Positions 33,607 through 44,865 of a stretch of 64,000 nt of DNA are shown piece after piece; positions within the stretch are counted from its first letter, which is position 1; every line of letters starts with the position of its first letter. The translations under genes and the position numbers were made by a program. Below the pieces are notes generated by a model. The model saw only the letters and a program-made list of their open reading frames with translations, was not told the origin of the DNA and did no database searches. The DNA comes from Icerya purchasi (Eukaryota; Arthropoda; Insecta; Hemiptera; Monophlebidae), in NCBI GenBank assembly GCA_039619475.1, contig CM077115.1, forward strand, positions 498,811,352 to 498,875,351, given 5' to 3'.

Positions 33607-36257
33607 GTATGGTTAAAATATTTATATCATGCGCTCTATTTACAACAATTGCGATTATCAATATTAAACTATTGAAAAATTTATTACATTTCAAAAGTAA
33701 CAATTCCTATTTTTGAAAATCGGTAACGTTGCACATGAAAAGTTAGAAACGCGAAGAAAACAAATAAAAGACTAACTCTGACGACAGTGTAAAAAAATTA
33801 TGAACGTAGAACAGCACCCAGCCGAGCACCAGTCTAGTTACAATGGAAGTGTTGCTTGCACGTCCCGTCAAGTGCGAAGTCGAAAACAACATACGGGTGT
33901 GTTATCGTTGAGTTTCTGTATCGTATCATGGCGGGCGAGGCAAAATATACTGCGGTAGCAAAACGTCAGTCGACGAAATGGCCAGGAAAGATTCAAAATC
34001 GCCGCAAAAATTTGGAAAGGCGACACTAACAACCCGGGTTTTTAGAACAGAAAGGAACTTTGTTAAAGGAATATCTGCCTCTCGGACGGACCATTAATAA
34101 TACCGTTACATTTTTCCATAGTCATTCCACTCTTCAGACCTACCGTCCAAAGACTACCACTTGTTTTCACAGCTTGAAATGGCTGGTAAACGGTTATCAA
34201 AAAGTCCGACGAAGTAAAGAACCATGTTTGCGAAATTGTGCAAAAGTTGGCAGCTGTACTGCTACCATAGAAAAACTAATTATTGCCTTTAATAAAGAAT
34301 CTTTTAACATCCTATTTGTTAATTATAGAATATAGTAAGTTATAACAAATATAAATATAACAAACAAATTTAAGAATAAAATTATTGCTTACTTAGAAAC
34401 GTTTTCAGGTACAAGCCATCATCAGCTAAGAACACAACTCAGTATATGAGATCAGGAACAAATTCTAAATCACACGAAGGTCAAATAGGAAATAGAACGA
34501 TTTATATAGTTTAAATCGACAATTTAAAGGCGATATATCATAATTGTTAGAACGAGATGTAATGTACATAGACTAAAATAACTAAGGATTATATTAAACA
34601 TTTATATTATTTAAATGTTTCTGCTTTCAAAATATCTATTAGCGACGTTTGTTTTCTTTTTATTCGAGTTACAGAAGCAGAAATGTTACTTTTTGACTTA
34701 TTCTCGAAGGTACACTTGAAAGCTATTCGACTAAATTAATTGTAATTTTAAATGTGGAGAGCCGAAAATGTTTTAGAGCCGGTGATGTATGCAGTTTAAC
34801 TGGCTTCTTTTTTCTTTTTTTTTTTTCGTTTGAAATGACAACATGATAACAGTTTGTCTTTTACCGTTCAGTAAAAGTTCAACAATAGGTTTGTTGCTTA
34901 ATTAATAACGAAATTATGAATTATTATTAAAAATGATTTTCGTCGATTACAATTGTTCTAACAGTATCAATCAGATTGATGAATTAGTTTCTCCTTCGTA
35001 TATTGCCGGCTGATTAACACGATATATTTTTAAGTCAGTACATAAATTTTCATACGTAATGTGGTCTTTTAATTTGTTTTTTTGTTTGTTTTTTTTTTTT
35101 TATTCACTTTTAATTTGTTTACATAATACGTCCTGCATCTTAAATTGTTAACACCATTCGCGTTTTACTTCTCGTTCGTTAATTTTTCGGAACGTGACCA
35201 TTAGATATTATTCCGAGCGACAAAAATTCCGAAAGGTATTAGTTTTTGATACTGAATAAAAAAAAATGCTAAAATGTTTCGTTACGGTAAACATAAATTC
35301 CAAATTTTAAAATATAGTTTAATTTTTCAAAATTAGCTGTATAAGTTTTAGTTGTTAATATGAAAATATTAAAGAAAAATATAAACGCGTTTCAGTTTCA
35401 AGTTTTTTTTTTTAAATTTTGGACACGTCAGCAAACGACCATTACTACCCAACTGTGCAACAAGAAAAAATAGGATCAATTAAATACTGCTTCGATCGGA
35501 AATAGCCAAAATAAAGGAATCGAGCACTAGGATATAATTGACAGGGAGGGAAGAGGTAGGATGTCGGAGGCGCAGGAAACCCAAGAGATAACAAATTTAA
35601 ATAATGAATACCACGTTCAGACGAGAGGGAAGGATATTTGAAGAAGATATCATTGGGATCACAGACAGTTTCATGATTATCGAATGAAGATGACAGCTAG
35701 GAACAGGAGTTTAATAAAAAGGAAAACGCGAGGAAGGTAACCGAGTATGATTAAGGCGCAAATGAATGATGGAGACAACAGCACAACTCCGTAAAGAAGG
35801 AAAATCATAAAATCAAGACTTGTTGTAATTTCCAATTTGTCAAAATGAATGCCAGAAAATATAAAGAAAAAAATTATGTTTCGCTACATTAATAAACAGG
35901 TTGAACATGTTAGAAAAACAAATTTTGTATTCTTTTGAGAAAAAGTTCTTCTTACTGCTTATTTATCGAAATATTGTTTTTAATTCCAATGATGATTTTT
36001 TTTTTTTCTATTTATGGAATCATTTTTTTTTTAGAATTTAAAAATTATCGCCTTTTGAAAAAAATTACTTTACAACTTTATAATTTCAATTATATTTCAT
36101 CATTATTATACCGAGTTTCTAAAACTAGTAAAATACTTGACCTTTCATTACGCGGGTCTATATTGCTTACGTATATATAATGCGGAATGATTTAATAACG
36201 CATCGTTGCGAAATTTCTTACGTTTGTATTAACTTAAATTACTTTATTCTGTTTTAG
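33607..36257 (+). other. HLCS: HLCS intron 9
   Basis: 2651 bp. Contains a weak mariner-like relic (33990-34335). The purine-rich stretch 35480-35830 has no recognised identity. Confidence 0.45.
33990..34335 (+). pseudogene. Possible mariner-family transposase relic
   Basis: Near 34045-34120 the translation FLEQKGTLLKEYLPLGRTIN resembles the FDSxGLxxKEFLPxGQTIN segment of mariner transposases. In another frame, AAVLLP and then IEKLIIAFNKESFNILF near 34255-34310 resembles the C-terminal GIEKLxxRYDKCLNxxGxYV region. There are many stops, and DD-motif regions are unrecognisable. The resemblance is real but short. Confidence 0.4.
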
Positions 36258-36423
36258 TAATGTACCGCCAACAAATATTCCGGCTACGGTCGATATCGAA
36301 GATGAAGATAAAGTACCGCATCAGTTGCAAGTGAAGGTATTAGCCGCCGAAAAAACGTGGCAAACGCCTACTTTGTTGTTGGCGAACGAAACTGAAAGCA
36401 ATGCAAAAGTTCTGTTTTCGCAA
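36258..36423 (+). CDS. HLCS: HLCS coding exon 10 (residues 567-622)
   Basis: 166 nt between CTGTTTTAG and GTACGT, phase 2 in, phase 0 out. It encodes NVPPTNIPATVDIEDEDKVP, then VKVLAAEKTWQTPTLLL and ESNAKVLFSQ. The last part leads directly into the VHLELDP segment of the next exon, the same order as QVHLELPP in human HLCS. Confidence 0.92.
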
Positions 36424-36831
36424 GTACGTGTGTTATGAATGAAGTTATTTTTTAACACCGAACATTATATGCATAGCTTAAAAATTATTATTCAAGCGAT
36501 CTATCAGATAAAGCCTACGTTGCACTTGAGTAAAGAAAAGAAAAAAAAAGTAAAAAAGTTGATTTGTTATCGGTATTATACGATTATTAGAGATGGAATG
36601 CACCTTTTTTTTTTTTTTTAACATTCGCATTAATTTAAGAAAACAATACCGGCTAAGAACGTTGTACGTTAGAATTAACGAAAATTTTAAAATAATTAGT
36701 ATTAACGATTAATTTGTCTGCAGAATAAAATTTTTTCGTAAACATGTAAATACGGAATTTATTTTTTGCTACTTTAAATTAATTTTGAAAGTAATGTTGC
36801 CGAACTATAATATTAATTCGGTTGTGTATAG
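36424..36831 (+). other. HLCS: HLCS intron 10
   Basis: 408 bp, AT-rich, no element seen. Confidence 0.7.
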
Positions 36832-36993
36832 GTTCATTTAGAATTGGATCCGGATAAAAAAGAAGAAGTAAAAGGAAAAAATTTACGTTTAGAATTATTG
36901 GCCGATTTATTATCCGAATATCTGGATATGCATTGTTGTTTAGAGCAGACGAAGCTTTCTTACGTACCAGCTTATTTCCTTGGCAGACATGAA
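36832..36993 (+). CDS. HLCS: HLCS coding exon 11 (residues 623-676)
   Basis: 162 nt, 54 codons, phase 0 both sides, between GTGTATAG and GTAACA. It encodes VHLELDPDKKEEVKGKNLRL, then ELLADLLSEYLDMHC and SYVPAYFLGRHE. Corresponds to the conserved block before the catalytic domain in animal HLCS (VHLEL...R.EVL.EIL..LGLSC...P.YLL). Confidence 0.93.
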
Positions 36994-37063
36994 GTAACAT
37001 TTTATTTTGAAAATTTTAACTTTATTTTTAATTGATGAATATTAATATATGTATCCTATTCTA

Positions 37064-37373
37064 AGTCGTACTACGCGACACCGGAGTATCGCGACTACCT
37101 ATTTGTACATTCTAATTGTATAAGTGTCTCGTGTTCACGGAAATTGCATAGAACGCGAGAATACACTCGGAAGTGATTGTAAATATTCGATTTATACAAA
37201 TGTAGTCCCCCCGAGTGTTTCTATACCAGCTAGAACGCATATGATGGTATGCATGTTTTCCCTACTAGCGATTATTTAACTGTTTTTGTGATAATTTCTA
37301 TCGCCGTTTAGGGTCGAACTCAGGACCTCTGTGACGGAAGCCAAGTGCTCTAGCAATTAGGCTATCGCGACAA
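37064..37373 (-). mobile_element. tRNA-derived SINE
   Basis: On the - strand it starts GTCGCGATAGCCTAATTGCT (tRNA-like head with A-box-like GATAGCCTAATTGC and B-box-like GAGTTCGACCC). It continues through a body with TAATCGCTAGTAG and CATCATATGCG, and ends near TGTACAAATAGGTAGTCGCGA. The same order and spacing occur at 42181-42508 and 62665-63015. A non-coding RNA-derived retroposon that needs a LINE in trans. Confidence 0.85.
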
Positions 37374-38317
37374 ATATATTTAAATATAAATACGCTAAGA
37401 AATTCGGTTACATACCTATTATAGCGCTTGTTCGATACATCTACCTATTTTTTTTTTTACTCTTCCTAAGTACAAGAGAAAGAGGAGAATCTATGTTTAA
37501 AACTCACATATACATATACATTTTCTCGGGTCAAATCGGCTTTATTCACATACGTGATTTACACGTATTACAGCAACGAAAAAATTACCAAAAAACATCT
37601 ACAATATACCATGTGAATCGATGTTCGCACGCTATTGGTTTTTGCTAAATTGAGTGACGCGCTCTAACACATAGGCACGTCTTTTTCGGCTATATAAGTA
37701 TACAATTAAACGCGTGAGTTTTTTGGAAATTGTTTCGAATAATTTTTTCGCAAAGTTAGTATGAAATTTAATTGAATTCATTCGCCGTTCGAATATATTC
37801 TAAACGAATTATTATTTGTGAATGTGTTTAAAGTGACTTATTTCCAATTTGATTTTGCGCAAATTTGACTATTGCGAAATGCGAATGAGCATCCCGTAAT
37901 GTGATTGAATATTGCGTAAATGTGATTTAATATCAATTTAATGTAATTTTTCATCATTTTAGTGCAATGTTGCCTACAGATTGAGGACTTTATTTAATAA
38001 AAATTGTATTACTGTTACGTAATAAATATATTACACTTCATTTATGATTTTATTTGATTTAATATATTGAAAATAAAATGCTTTGCGGTTGCTACAGGTA
38101 TGTGACGCAATTGCTTCACGTATTTTTGTATAAAATAAGACGAGAAGGCAACGCATGTTAAAATAGACGGCAGTCGAGTCTCCACTGCGGGGTGAACCTA
38201 GTATATATAAATATCTTATAAAGCTGCAAAGCCAAAAATCGTACAGCACGTCGTTCTTCAGTAAATAGAGAGAGATAATTTATTTATTTTTTTATCAACG
38301 TGTTTTCTTTACCAGAT

Positions 38318-38840
38318 TATAAAGAAATTTTGAAACTCCGAAAATTATAATATTTTTTAAAACGTGAAACCCAAGTTTAAAAAATTCCGCTGTTCGTTCT
38401 ATAATAGCTACAGGAATTATTTATATATTTTTTTTAGTATACCGCAAATGTACAAACATCCAAAAATTTTGAAATTGAAGGGCCAAGTTTGAGAAAATAC
38501 GCATCCAAAGCAGTAAGACGGAAAACAAAAAACTCCAAGCCATTTTCATCAAAAATAGGGAGTCCCTTTTTTTTTTTTTGTGTAGCGTGTTTTCTTCGCC
38601 GGAGTGTAGCAAACAACCCATAGGAACCACAAAAATTTTAAAATGACAAGGCTCAAATTTCAAAAAAATGCGGAAAACGGGCTGCAAAGAATGTTTTTCA
38701 GGAATTCCATAGTCCGTTTATAGTAGATAGAGAATTAATTTTCTTTAATCGACCTACTTTTATCCCTGTATAAAAGTGTACAAATTTTGAAGTTTAAGAG
38801 TCCAGATTTGAGGAAATATACGTCTAAAACAGTAAGACCA
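38318..38840. repeat. Degenerate tandem repeat, period ~160 bp
   Basis: A block of the form AAATTTTGAAAT....AAGTTTGAGAAAATACG recurs at about 38318, 38462, 38628 and 38788, with a weaker echo near 39075-39125. Neighbouring blocks also share CAGTAAGACxxAAAA and AAAAAGTCC/AAAAACTCC. Similarity between units is low, so this is an old satellite-like array or a set of diverged duplications. Confidence 0.55.
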
Positions 38841-41269
38841 AAAAATGAAGGAAAAAAAGTCCACGGCTATTTCCATAGCTTCAACTGTTACAATCATTAC
38901 CTAATATGTAAAATAAAATAAAAATAGAAACGTGATAATATTACAAAAAAAAAAAAAACATCTATATCTACGAGTACACTACGGGAGAAAAAAATCCAAA
39001 ACATGTTTAATGGCAGCAGCTAAGGGTTGATTGTTTTTCAATTGACGTCTTTTCTTATTAGAATATGGGAAAAATAAGGAAACCTCAAATTGTAATATTT
39101 AAGAGTACAAACTTTGAAATGATTAAAGCGATAATCACCAGTAACTTATAATGTTATTGCTTAGATTTTAAGAAATAAAACGAATTTAGCCATTCCAACA
39201 TAAGTTTAATGAAATAAATATTGTCAACATCTTATTTTAAAAAGAATTAAATGTAACACATATTCCTCTCACATATGTTACCGTGGCGCTGGTGGTTTTA
39301 GTTTTTAAGATATTTGAATTTAACCTTTTTGATGGATGTATTTATATAATTTCTTTTTTAACGTTATGTAAATGCTGCAGTCTTTTTTAAAAATTCACAG
39401 GGTAAAACAATTAAAAATACGCAGCGGCCAGCGAACTCACTACTCTACTATATACATATATTTTTTTTATATTCCTCATATTTGTTAATAATAATTATTT
39501 ATTTACATATCTTTCGCTCGATCATCCTGATAGTAAAAAATGTGACCTTAGTTCGTGCGGTAAAGTCGGTTGTAATGTTTAAGTGTGGTTTTATTACTTA
39601 TAAGAAAGAAAGTTCCTAATTAACCGCTGTATTCTGTCAGACACACGTAAATTATAGGGGGACATAGAATTAAATTAAGAAAGAAAACAACGCGCTATGT
39701 CTTTCTTTGCTATAGCCCCCCAATGGGTTTGTCAACAAGAACATTAGCCGAAGAAATGGGAAAACGGAGAAGATAACGTTATATTCTTAAACGTTTGAAG
39801 AAAGCTGATAAAAATAATTCAAGGGCAGGAATAACAGAAGCAGAAGGAAATGAGAGAATGGAAGAAGCACTCTTTAGGGGAGTAGGAATACCGCGTTTTA
39901 ATAAAAAAGAGTAGAAGGACCGATTGTCCACTAGGAAAGGCCAGACATTCAAATAAAACACGATATCAAGGTCACGAAGAAAGTAATTAGAAAGGGGATG
40001 AAAAGGACAAAATGGAGTAGAAGTAGATGAAAATCGTGAAAATTGTGTAGGAAAGAAACTGGTTAAAGCGAAAGCGACAAAATAGCAGAAACTGTAGAGC
40101 GTTTAAGAGAAGGGAAGTCAAGAGACGTGGGCGAGGAGGAAGAGATAGGTTAGTAAAGAGATAAAAGGAGGCAGGATTAGAAAATGGAGAAGAATAAGAG
40201 TTGAACCATAGTTTGGAATGAGCGGCTGCGGAAAGAAGAACAATATTATGAGCAGAAACGGTGCCAAAAAATCTGCCACCGACAATGGAAGAACAAACTA
40301 AGGAATTCACCACCTCATTACCCTCAATGTCCAAGATGAAGTGGATGTTAATACTTAACAAAAGAGAGATAAATGTAAATAAACACGAAGATTAGACATA
40401 CAACAAAATTACGCAAGTTAATAAATTTATTACTCGAATTTATCCTAAAAATACTTTCGAATAGAAGAACAGCTCTGTTAAAATTAATGGTAAATTTTGT
40501 GATATTTTACTAATTTTCATAGTAAATAATTGAGATGATTTTGGGAGTCCGGCTGACAAATTTTGTTGCTGAAAATCAAAAACGAAACTTATAAAATTTG
40601 CTCTCGATTCTTTTTAAAAAACATTGACAGGCATCAACGCCCAATTATATAAATTCGAAAAAGGAGAGAGCGTCAATAATTAGAATATAAAACAAGAAGT
40701 ATTATACAAAAAATACAAGGCTGTCCAAAAATCAGTTACGCTTTGAAGAAAAAAAAAGAGATGTTCAACTTACCCCGATACATACTCAAATTTAAAACAT
40801 AAATACAACAGCTTTAACTTAATTACTATTTCCGAATACAAAATGAATATTTATAGATATGTTCATATTTCCTTGTCCCGTTCCGAATCCAAGTCGCTCC
40901 CGGGTATATACCTAATCTGAAATTGGACTGAGTACCAGAGAAATCTGGGAAAGGAAAGGCAGATCTCAAGTAGAAACGAACTAGGCCCCCTCCTTTTAAT
41001 AAGTGCCATTGGGTTTAGTGCACTATAAACCTTAACTTCACAATCCTCGACGTCCTGCGAAGTGTATGGGACTCACTTTACTTTACTTAGATTTTTACTG
41101 TTTATATTTTAGCTTTTCGATTGTTTGCTGTTAATATTAAACGACGCGCGTAATCTTTTCTGCGCTGCTTTATTAATACATTCGCTCGAGTAAAGTTTTG
41201 CCAGAATTAATCTTCCTTATTTTTTCTTCTATCGGTAGATTATCTGATGGTAAACATCAATTATGCGTG

Positions 41270-41565
41270 GCAACTGAAAACTATCCTTCATTAGCTCCCA
41301 AGAGCAAAATCCATAAAGGTAACATCTGACGATCGTGGAGAAAATTTTAATCTAATCTCACTGGTTGCTCTAGTGTGAAAACTTGCCATCGAAATAATCC
41401 CGAATTTCCTTGATATAATGAGCTAGGCCATCATCTTGCTGCAAGATGAAATTTTGGCCAGTAAAAGACTCGAGATATTTTGGCACATCTACATTGCCGT
41501 TGAAAAAATATGAACCGGTAATACCGCGTGTGTAAATACCACCTAATTTCTTGCAATGGCGCTAA
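41270..41565 (-). pseudogene. Tc1/mariner-superfamily transposase relic
   Basis: On the - strand, from about 41525: GITGSYFFNGNVDVPKYLE, then FILQQDDGLAHYIKEIRDYF and DGKFSH, a stop, and in a shifted frame PRSSDVTFMDFALGS. This matches the C-terminal DDE part of the insect family with GPYFFxGNV...LQQDGAPPHY...WPPRSPDLTPMDFFLWG. The second Asp-containing motif reads QQDDGLAH and the third SSDVTFMDF. A sequence at 40723 (AAGGCTGTCCAAAAATCAG) could be its outer end, but I could not find the partner. Confidence 0.68.
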
Positions 41566-41747
41566 ATTACATTCGGTGCTCACATGAGCACACCTACGGG
41601 AAAACAATGAGAATACTTACGGGAATTTAGCGGGAATGATAACTGACTTCTGTCCACACCTTTCTATATTAAGAACAAAAATAATTATTATTAATAATGA
41701 AGTGATAGTTCTTTAAGCTATTGTTATTATTATTATTATGATTGCAG

Positions 41748-41930
41748 ACAAAATTAGAATTTTTAGAGAAGCTGAATGCAGAAACGAAACAAGAAAATAT
41801 TTTAAAAGCGAAAAATATTACATTACAATTTTGTGGTAAAGGTGTAACCCCTCCAGAAGCATCAGCGCATCTTCTACCAGTTTTGATACATGATTGCCCT
41901 GCAACTTTTTCAACTGTAGAATATTTTGAG
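41748..41930 (+). CDS. HLCS: HLCS coding exon 12 (residues 677-737)
   Basis: 183 nt, 61 codons, phase 0 both sides, between ATTGCAG and GTTTGT. It encodes TKLEFLEKLNAETKQEN, then NITLQFCGKGVTPPEASAHL and LPVLIHDCPATFSTVEYFE. Matches the LSLRFV...IPVVTNMEAFSSEHF region in human HLCS, just before the ligase domain. Confidence 0.93.
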
Positions 41931-42180
41931 GTTTGTGTAATATATAAATAATATCTTGTAATTTCTCAATGATCTTGTGTAAAATTTAAATTAATTACTT
42001 CAGTTAGGTAAGTTCTGATAAGAAACAACTTAAACTGTATCGTGTTGTTTAGGTTTAATTTGGCAAGGAGTTCGGTTATTGCAGTTTATTCTTATAATGG
42101 AAAAATTCACAACTTTTACATTTTCTTTCCTATTTATTTATAATAACCTGTTTTTAATTTTTCTTCAATCTTACTGCTTG

Positions 42181-42508
42181 ATTCCGAGCGTATTGATTAT
42201 TTATTTGTACATTCTAGCTGTACAGGACAAGTAGCGCTCATGGTAATTGTTACATGCAGCGTAGGTATACACGGATATTGTGATTGTTTGATTTATCGCT
42301 GTACAAATCCAGTTTCCCATGAGTGCCTGGCTATATATTAACTAGCGCGCATATGACGGTGTGTGTGGTGGATTTGCCACTGCCTTCCACATGACTATTA
42401 GAGAGTATTTAATTTAACTTTTGTAATAATTTCTGGCGTCACCTGAGATCGAACTCAAGACTTCCGTAACGAAAGTCGAGCGCTCTAGCAACTAGGCTAT
42501 CACGACGA
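42181..42508 (-). mobile_element. tRNA-derived SINE
   Basis: On the - strand: head CGTGATAGCCTAGTTGCTAG with B-box-like GAGTTCGATCTCAGG, body with CATATGCGCGC, 3' end with TGTACAAATAAATAATC and CGCTCGGAATC. Same architecture as 37064-37373 and 62665-63015. Confidence 0.85.
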
Positions 42509-42848
42509 TCTGCGCAGCTTTTAATTAGTTAAAGTAATCTACCGAATTGATGAATTTAGTCAGATTATTTGATATAATTTAAGCAAATATCGAAATTTTG
42601 AAAGTAATTCAATTGTATTAAAATGCCTGTTATTTTAAATTCCGTTTGTCTCCCAAATAAATTTTACGAGTTCTCGATAATTTACAGCCATTAAGTACGA
42701 ATATCTAAACAAAATTTTAAGGTTAGATCTTGTTTTAAGATTTTCCACAGATAACTAGCGATGAAAAATTAAAATTGTAATAAAAAGCAAGGAAAAAATA
42801 AATAAAAACATTTTAAAAACAAACTAAACATTTTCTGTTATTAAATAA

Positions 42849-43953
42849 CTAGCTGTGCCCGCGGCGTTGCTCGCGTGAATTATGATTCTAAAAAATTACT
42901 TTATTTGTTAAAGGAATTCAGTTCATGACTGTGTAAGAGTATCAGTAAATTATTATTTGTCAAAAGATTTTTTATTGACCGTGGCGGCTCGTGAATATTG
43001 GGGAGACTAACTTTTCCAGAAGCACAACACATACCATTAGGTTCATTGGCCCATTTTTTGGCAGAACACTTGGAACAGATCTTATTCATGGCTCCGATTT
43101 GGACGGAAGACTGTTGAGCATAATCAATCTGTGGATCGTATCTGAAAACCGATCTGTTACTGTGAGCTAAAACTCGATTACGAACTCTAGTCGTTAACGT
43201 CTATTGTCTTTCTCTCTGATCTCGAAGGCGTTGGGAACGCTCAGAGCTCGATTCCCTAGTGCGAGCTTGCATATTTCTAATATTTTGCTCTTCAAGCCGC
43301 TGCGAACGCTTGATACTCGACTCTCGCGCACGTACTTAAGAGGTTCCCAAATTTTGTTCAGCAAGCCGCTGCGACCGCTCGATACTCGACTCTCTGGCAC
43401 GCGATTGCGACGCGTATTCTCTCTGACTTGCAAGACGATTTTCAGTTTCTGATGAAGATTCTCCATTACGACGTATTTTTGATGCCCTCGCCTGGGAACT
43501 ATTTCTAGAAAGTTGAGATCTTCATCTTTTGGACATTTTGTACCTTTTACAAAAGATAACGGTAACGCTCGAAAATTTTCATTCCTTACGTTAACACACT
43601 ATTTCCATTGGTGGTGAGCTTGTAAACGATACTAAGGCGATGTTTATCCGAATTTACATTTCCCCATGGTAATTAACATTGATATTTTAATGTTTTATAA
43701 AAAAAGTTTTTGTAGCGCACGCGATGTAAGGAATTGTTTAGGTCATTTTTTTACACCTTGAGTTACATTATTGGAGTTTTAGTAAGGATCCCTAATTTTT
43801 TTGAAAATATAATATAGCCTATGTCACCCGGAGATAGTTTAGCTTCCCAACGGTGAAAGAATTTTTCAAATCGGTCCAGTAGTTTCGGAGCCTATTCAAT
43901 GTAAACAAACAAACAAACAATCAAATCTTTCCTCTTTATAATATTAGTATAGA
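42849..43953 (-). mobile_element. Non-autonomous Helitron (1105 bp)
   Basis: Read on the - strand, it starts TCTATACTAATATTATAAAG directly after host A and ends CTAG directly before host T, the canonical Helitron TC...CTRR ends and A/T target. Just inside the 3' end is a GC-rich hairpin (CGCG...CGCG at about 42858-42874). No target duplication is needed or seen. It retains the beginning of the Helitron Rep/helicase gene but not the replicase or helicase domains, so it is an internally deleted copy. Confidence 0.87.
42905..43540 (-). pseudogene. N-terminal fragment of a Helitron Rep/helicase protein
   Basis: At 43466-43194 the frame contains repeats of RESRVSSxRSGLxxKI type, a decayed form of the tandem ESRASET...RL repeats common in arthropod Helitron proteins. 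After a frame break, 43140-42905 reads FRYDPQIDYAQQSSVQIGAM then KICSKCSAKKWANEPNGMCC and SGKVSLPNI, the CxxC...CC zinc-finger-like segment that precedes the Rep domain. The Rep and helicase domains are absent. Confidence 0.8.
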
Positions 43954-44865
43954 TATAAATAAACAATATCGAAACATTGAATTCACCATTTTGTTTGAGG
44001 AAGTGTCTTGTTTTTTTTTTCTTTTTTGCGTGTTTTTTGTATATGGTTTTTTAGAAGCATGTTTGTTCATATTTCGCTAATGTCAAAACGTTCCATCAAT
44101 CCTAGTATCTGGAATTCGAAAATGTCTCTGTCAAATAGTTGGAAGAAAGGATCGACGCAAAAATGTAAAAAGTGAATTTTAAACAATAAAATGCAGCTCA
44201 CCTGCTAATACTTTTGTAAGAAATCGTTTACAAGCCGTACGATTTCCGAATCTTTTCAACTCAATGTGCGTGGAAAAACTGCTTTAAAAAATTTTCATAG
44301 TCGTCTCTCTTATATCTCTTCGTAGAACCGATTTAAAATATTTATCCTTCGCATTTTTCGAATTTTAAAGATTTATTCTTTTACGTTAGCATCGTTTAGC
44401 CACGGAAATTTATTTCTTAAATATTTGACTCGCTTTGTTTAGAGTAACGCAAGGGTCTTTCGTTAATTCACGAACTTAATGCGTAATAATGACAGAAAAG
44501 TTTTGCGACAGCATTCAAATTTGCTCTTAAAGTTCAATCTTTTTTTATATAATACAAAGAACTATTTTGACTGTCTGAAATGAAGGAGAAATTATACTTC
44601 GAAAAACCCAATCACTTATGAAAACAGTCGTTTGACCGCTGAACTAATCAACACACGCTTTAATTATTTTCCCGTTTTTTTCCTTTTTTTTGTGTTCGCA
44701 GTCCTATTTGAACAAAAAAGAACATAAAAAACGTATTGATCCCAAAGTTTAGTTAACAATTAATGACATTTCGCAAGCCTGTCATCAGTTAAGTTGAAAA
44801 ATTAACCGTAATTTTGAAGTTTTCGGATTATGCCGAGTATTGAAAATTGTAAGCTACGTTTTTCA

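Larger units (their letters stand above)
36994..41747 (+). other. HLCS: HLCS intron 11
   Basis: 4754 bp. Contains a SINE (37064-37373), a degenerate tandem array (38318-38840) and a Tc1/mariner-superfamily relic (41270-41565). Sequence at 39650-40400 is unusually purine-rich on the + strand; its complement reads as a long chance frame and I assign no function. Confidence 0.5.

Noticed and set aside
39987..40361. 124-codon frame on the - strand
   Set aside because: Ser/Phe/Leu-rich translation of a purine-rich + strand; looks like a composition artefact.
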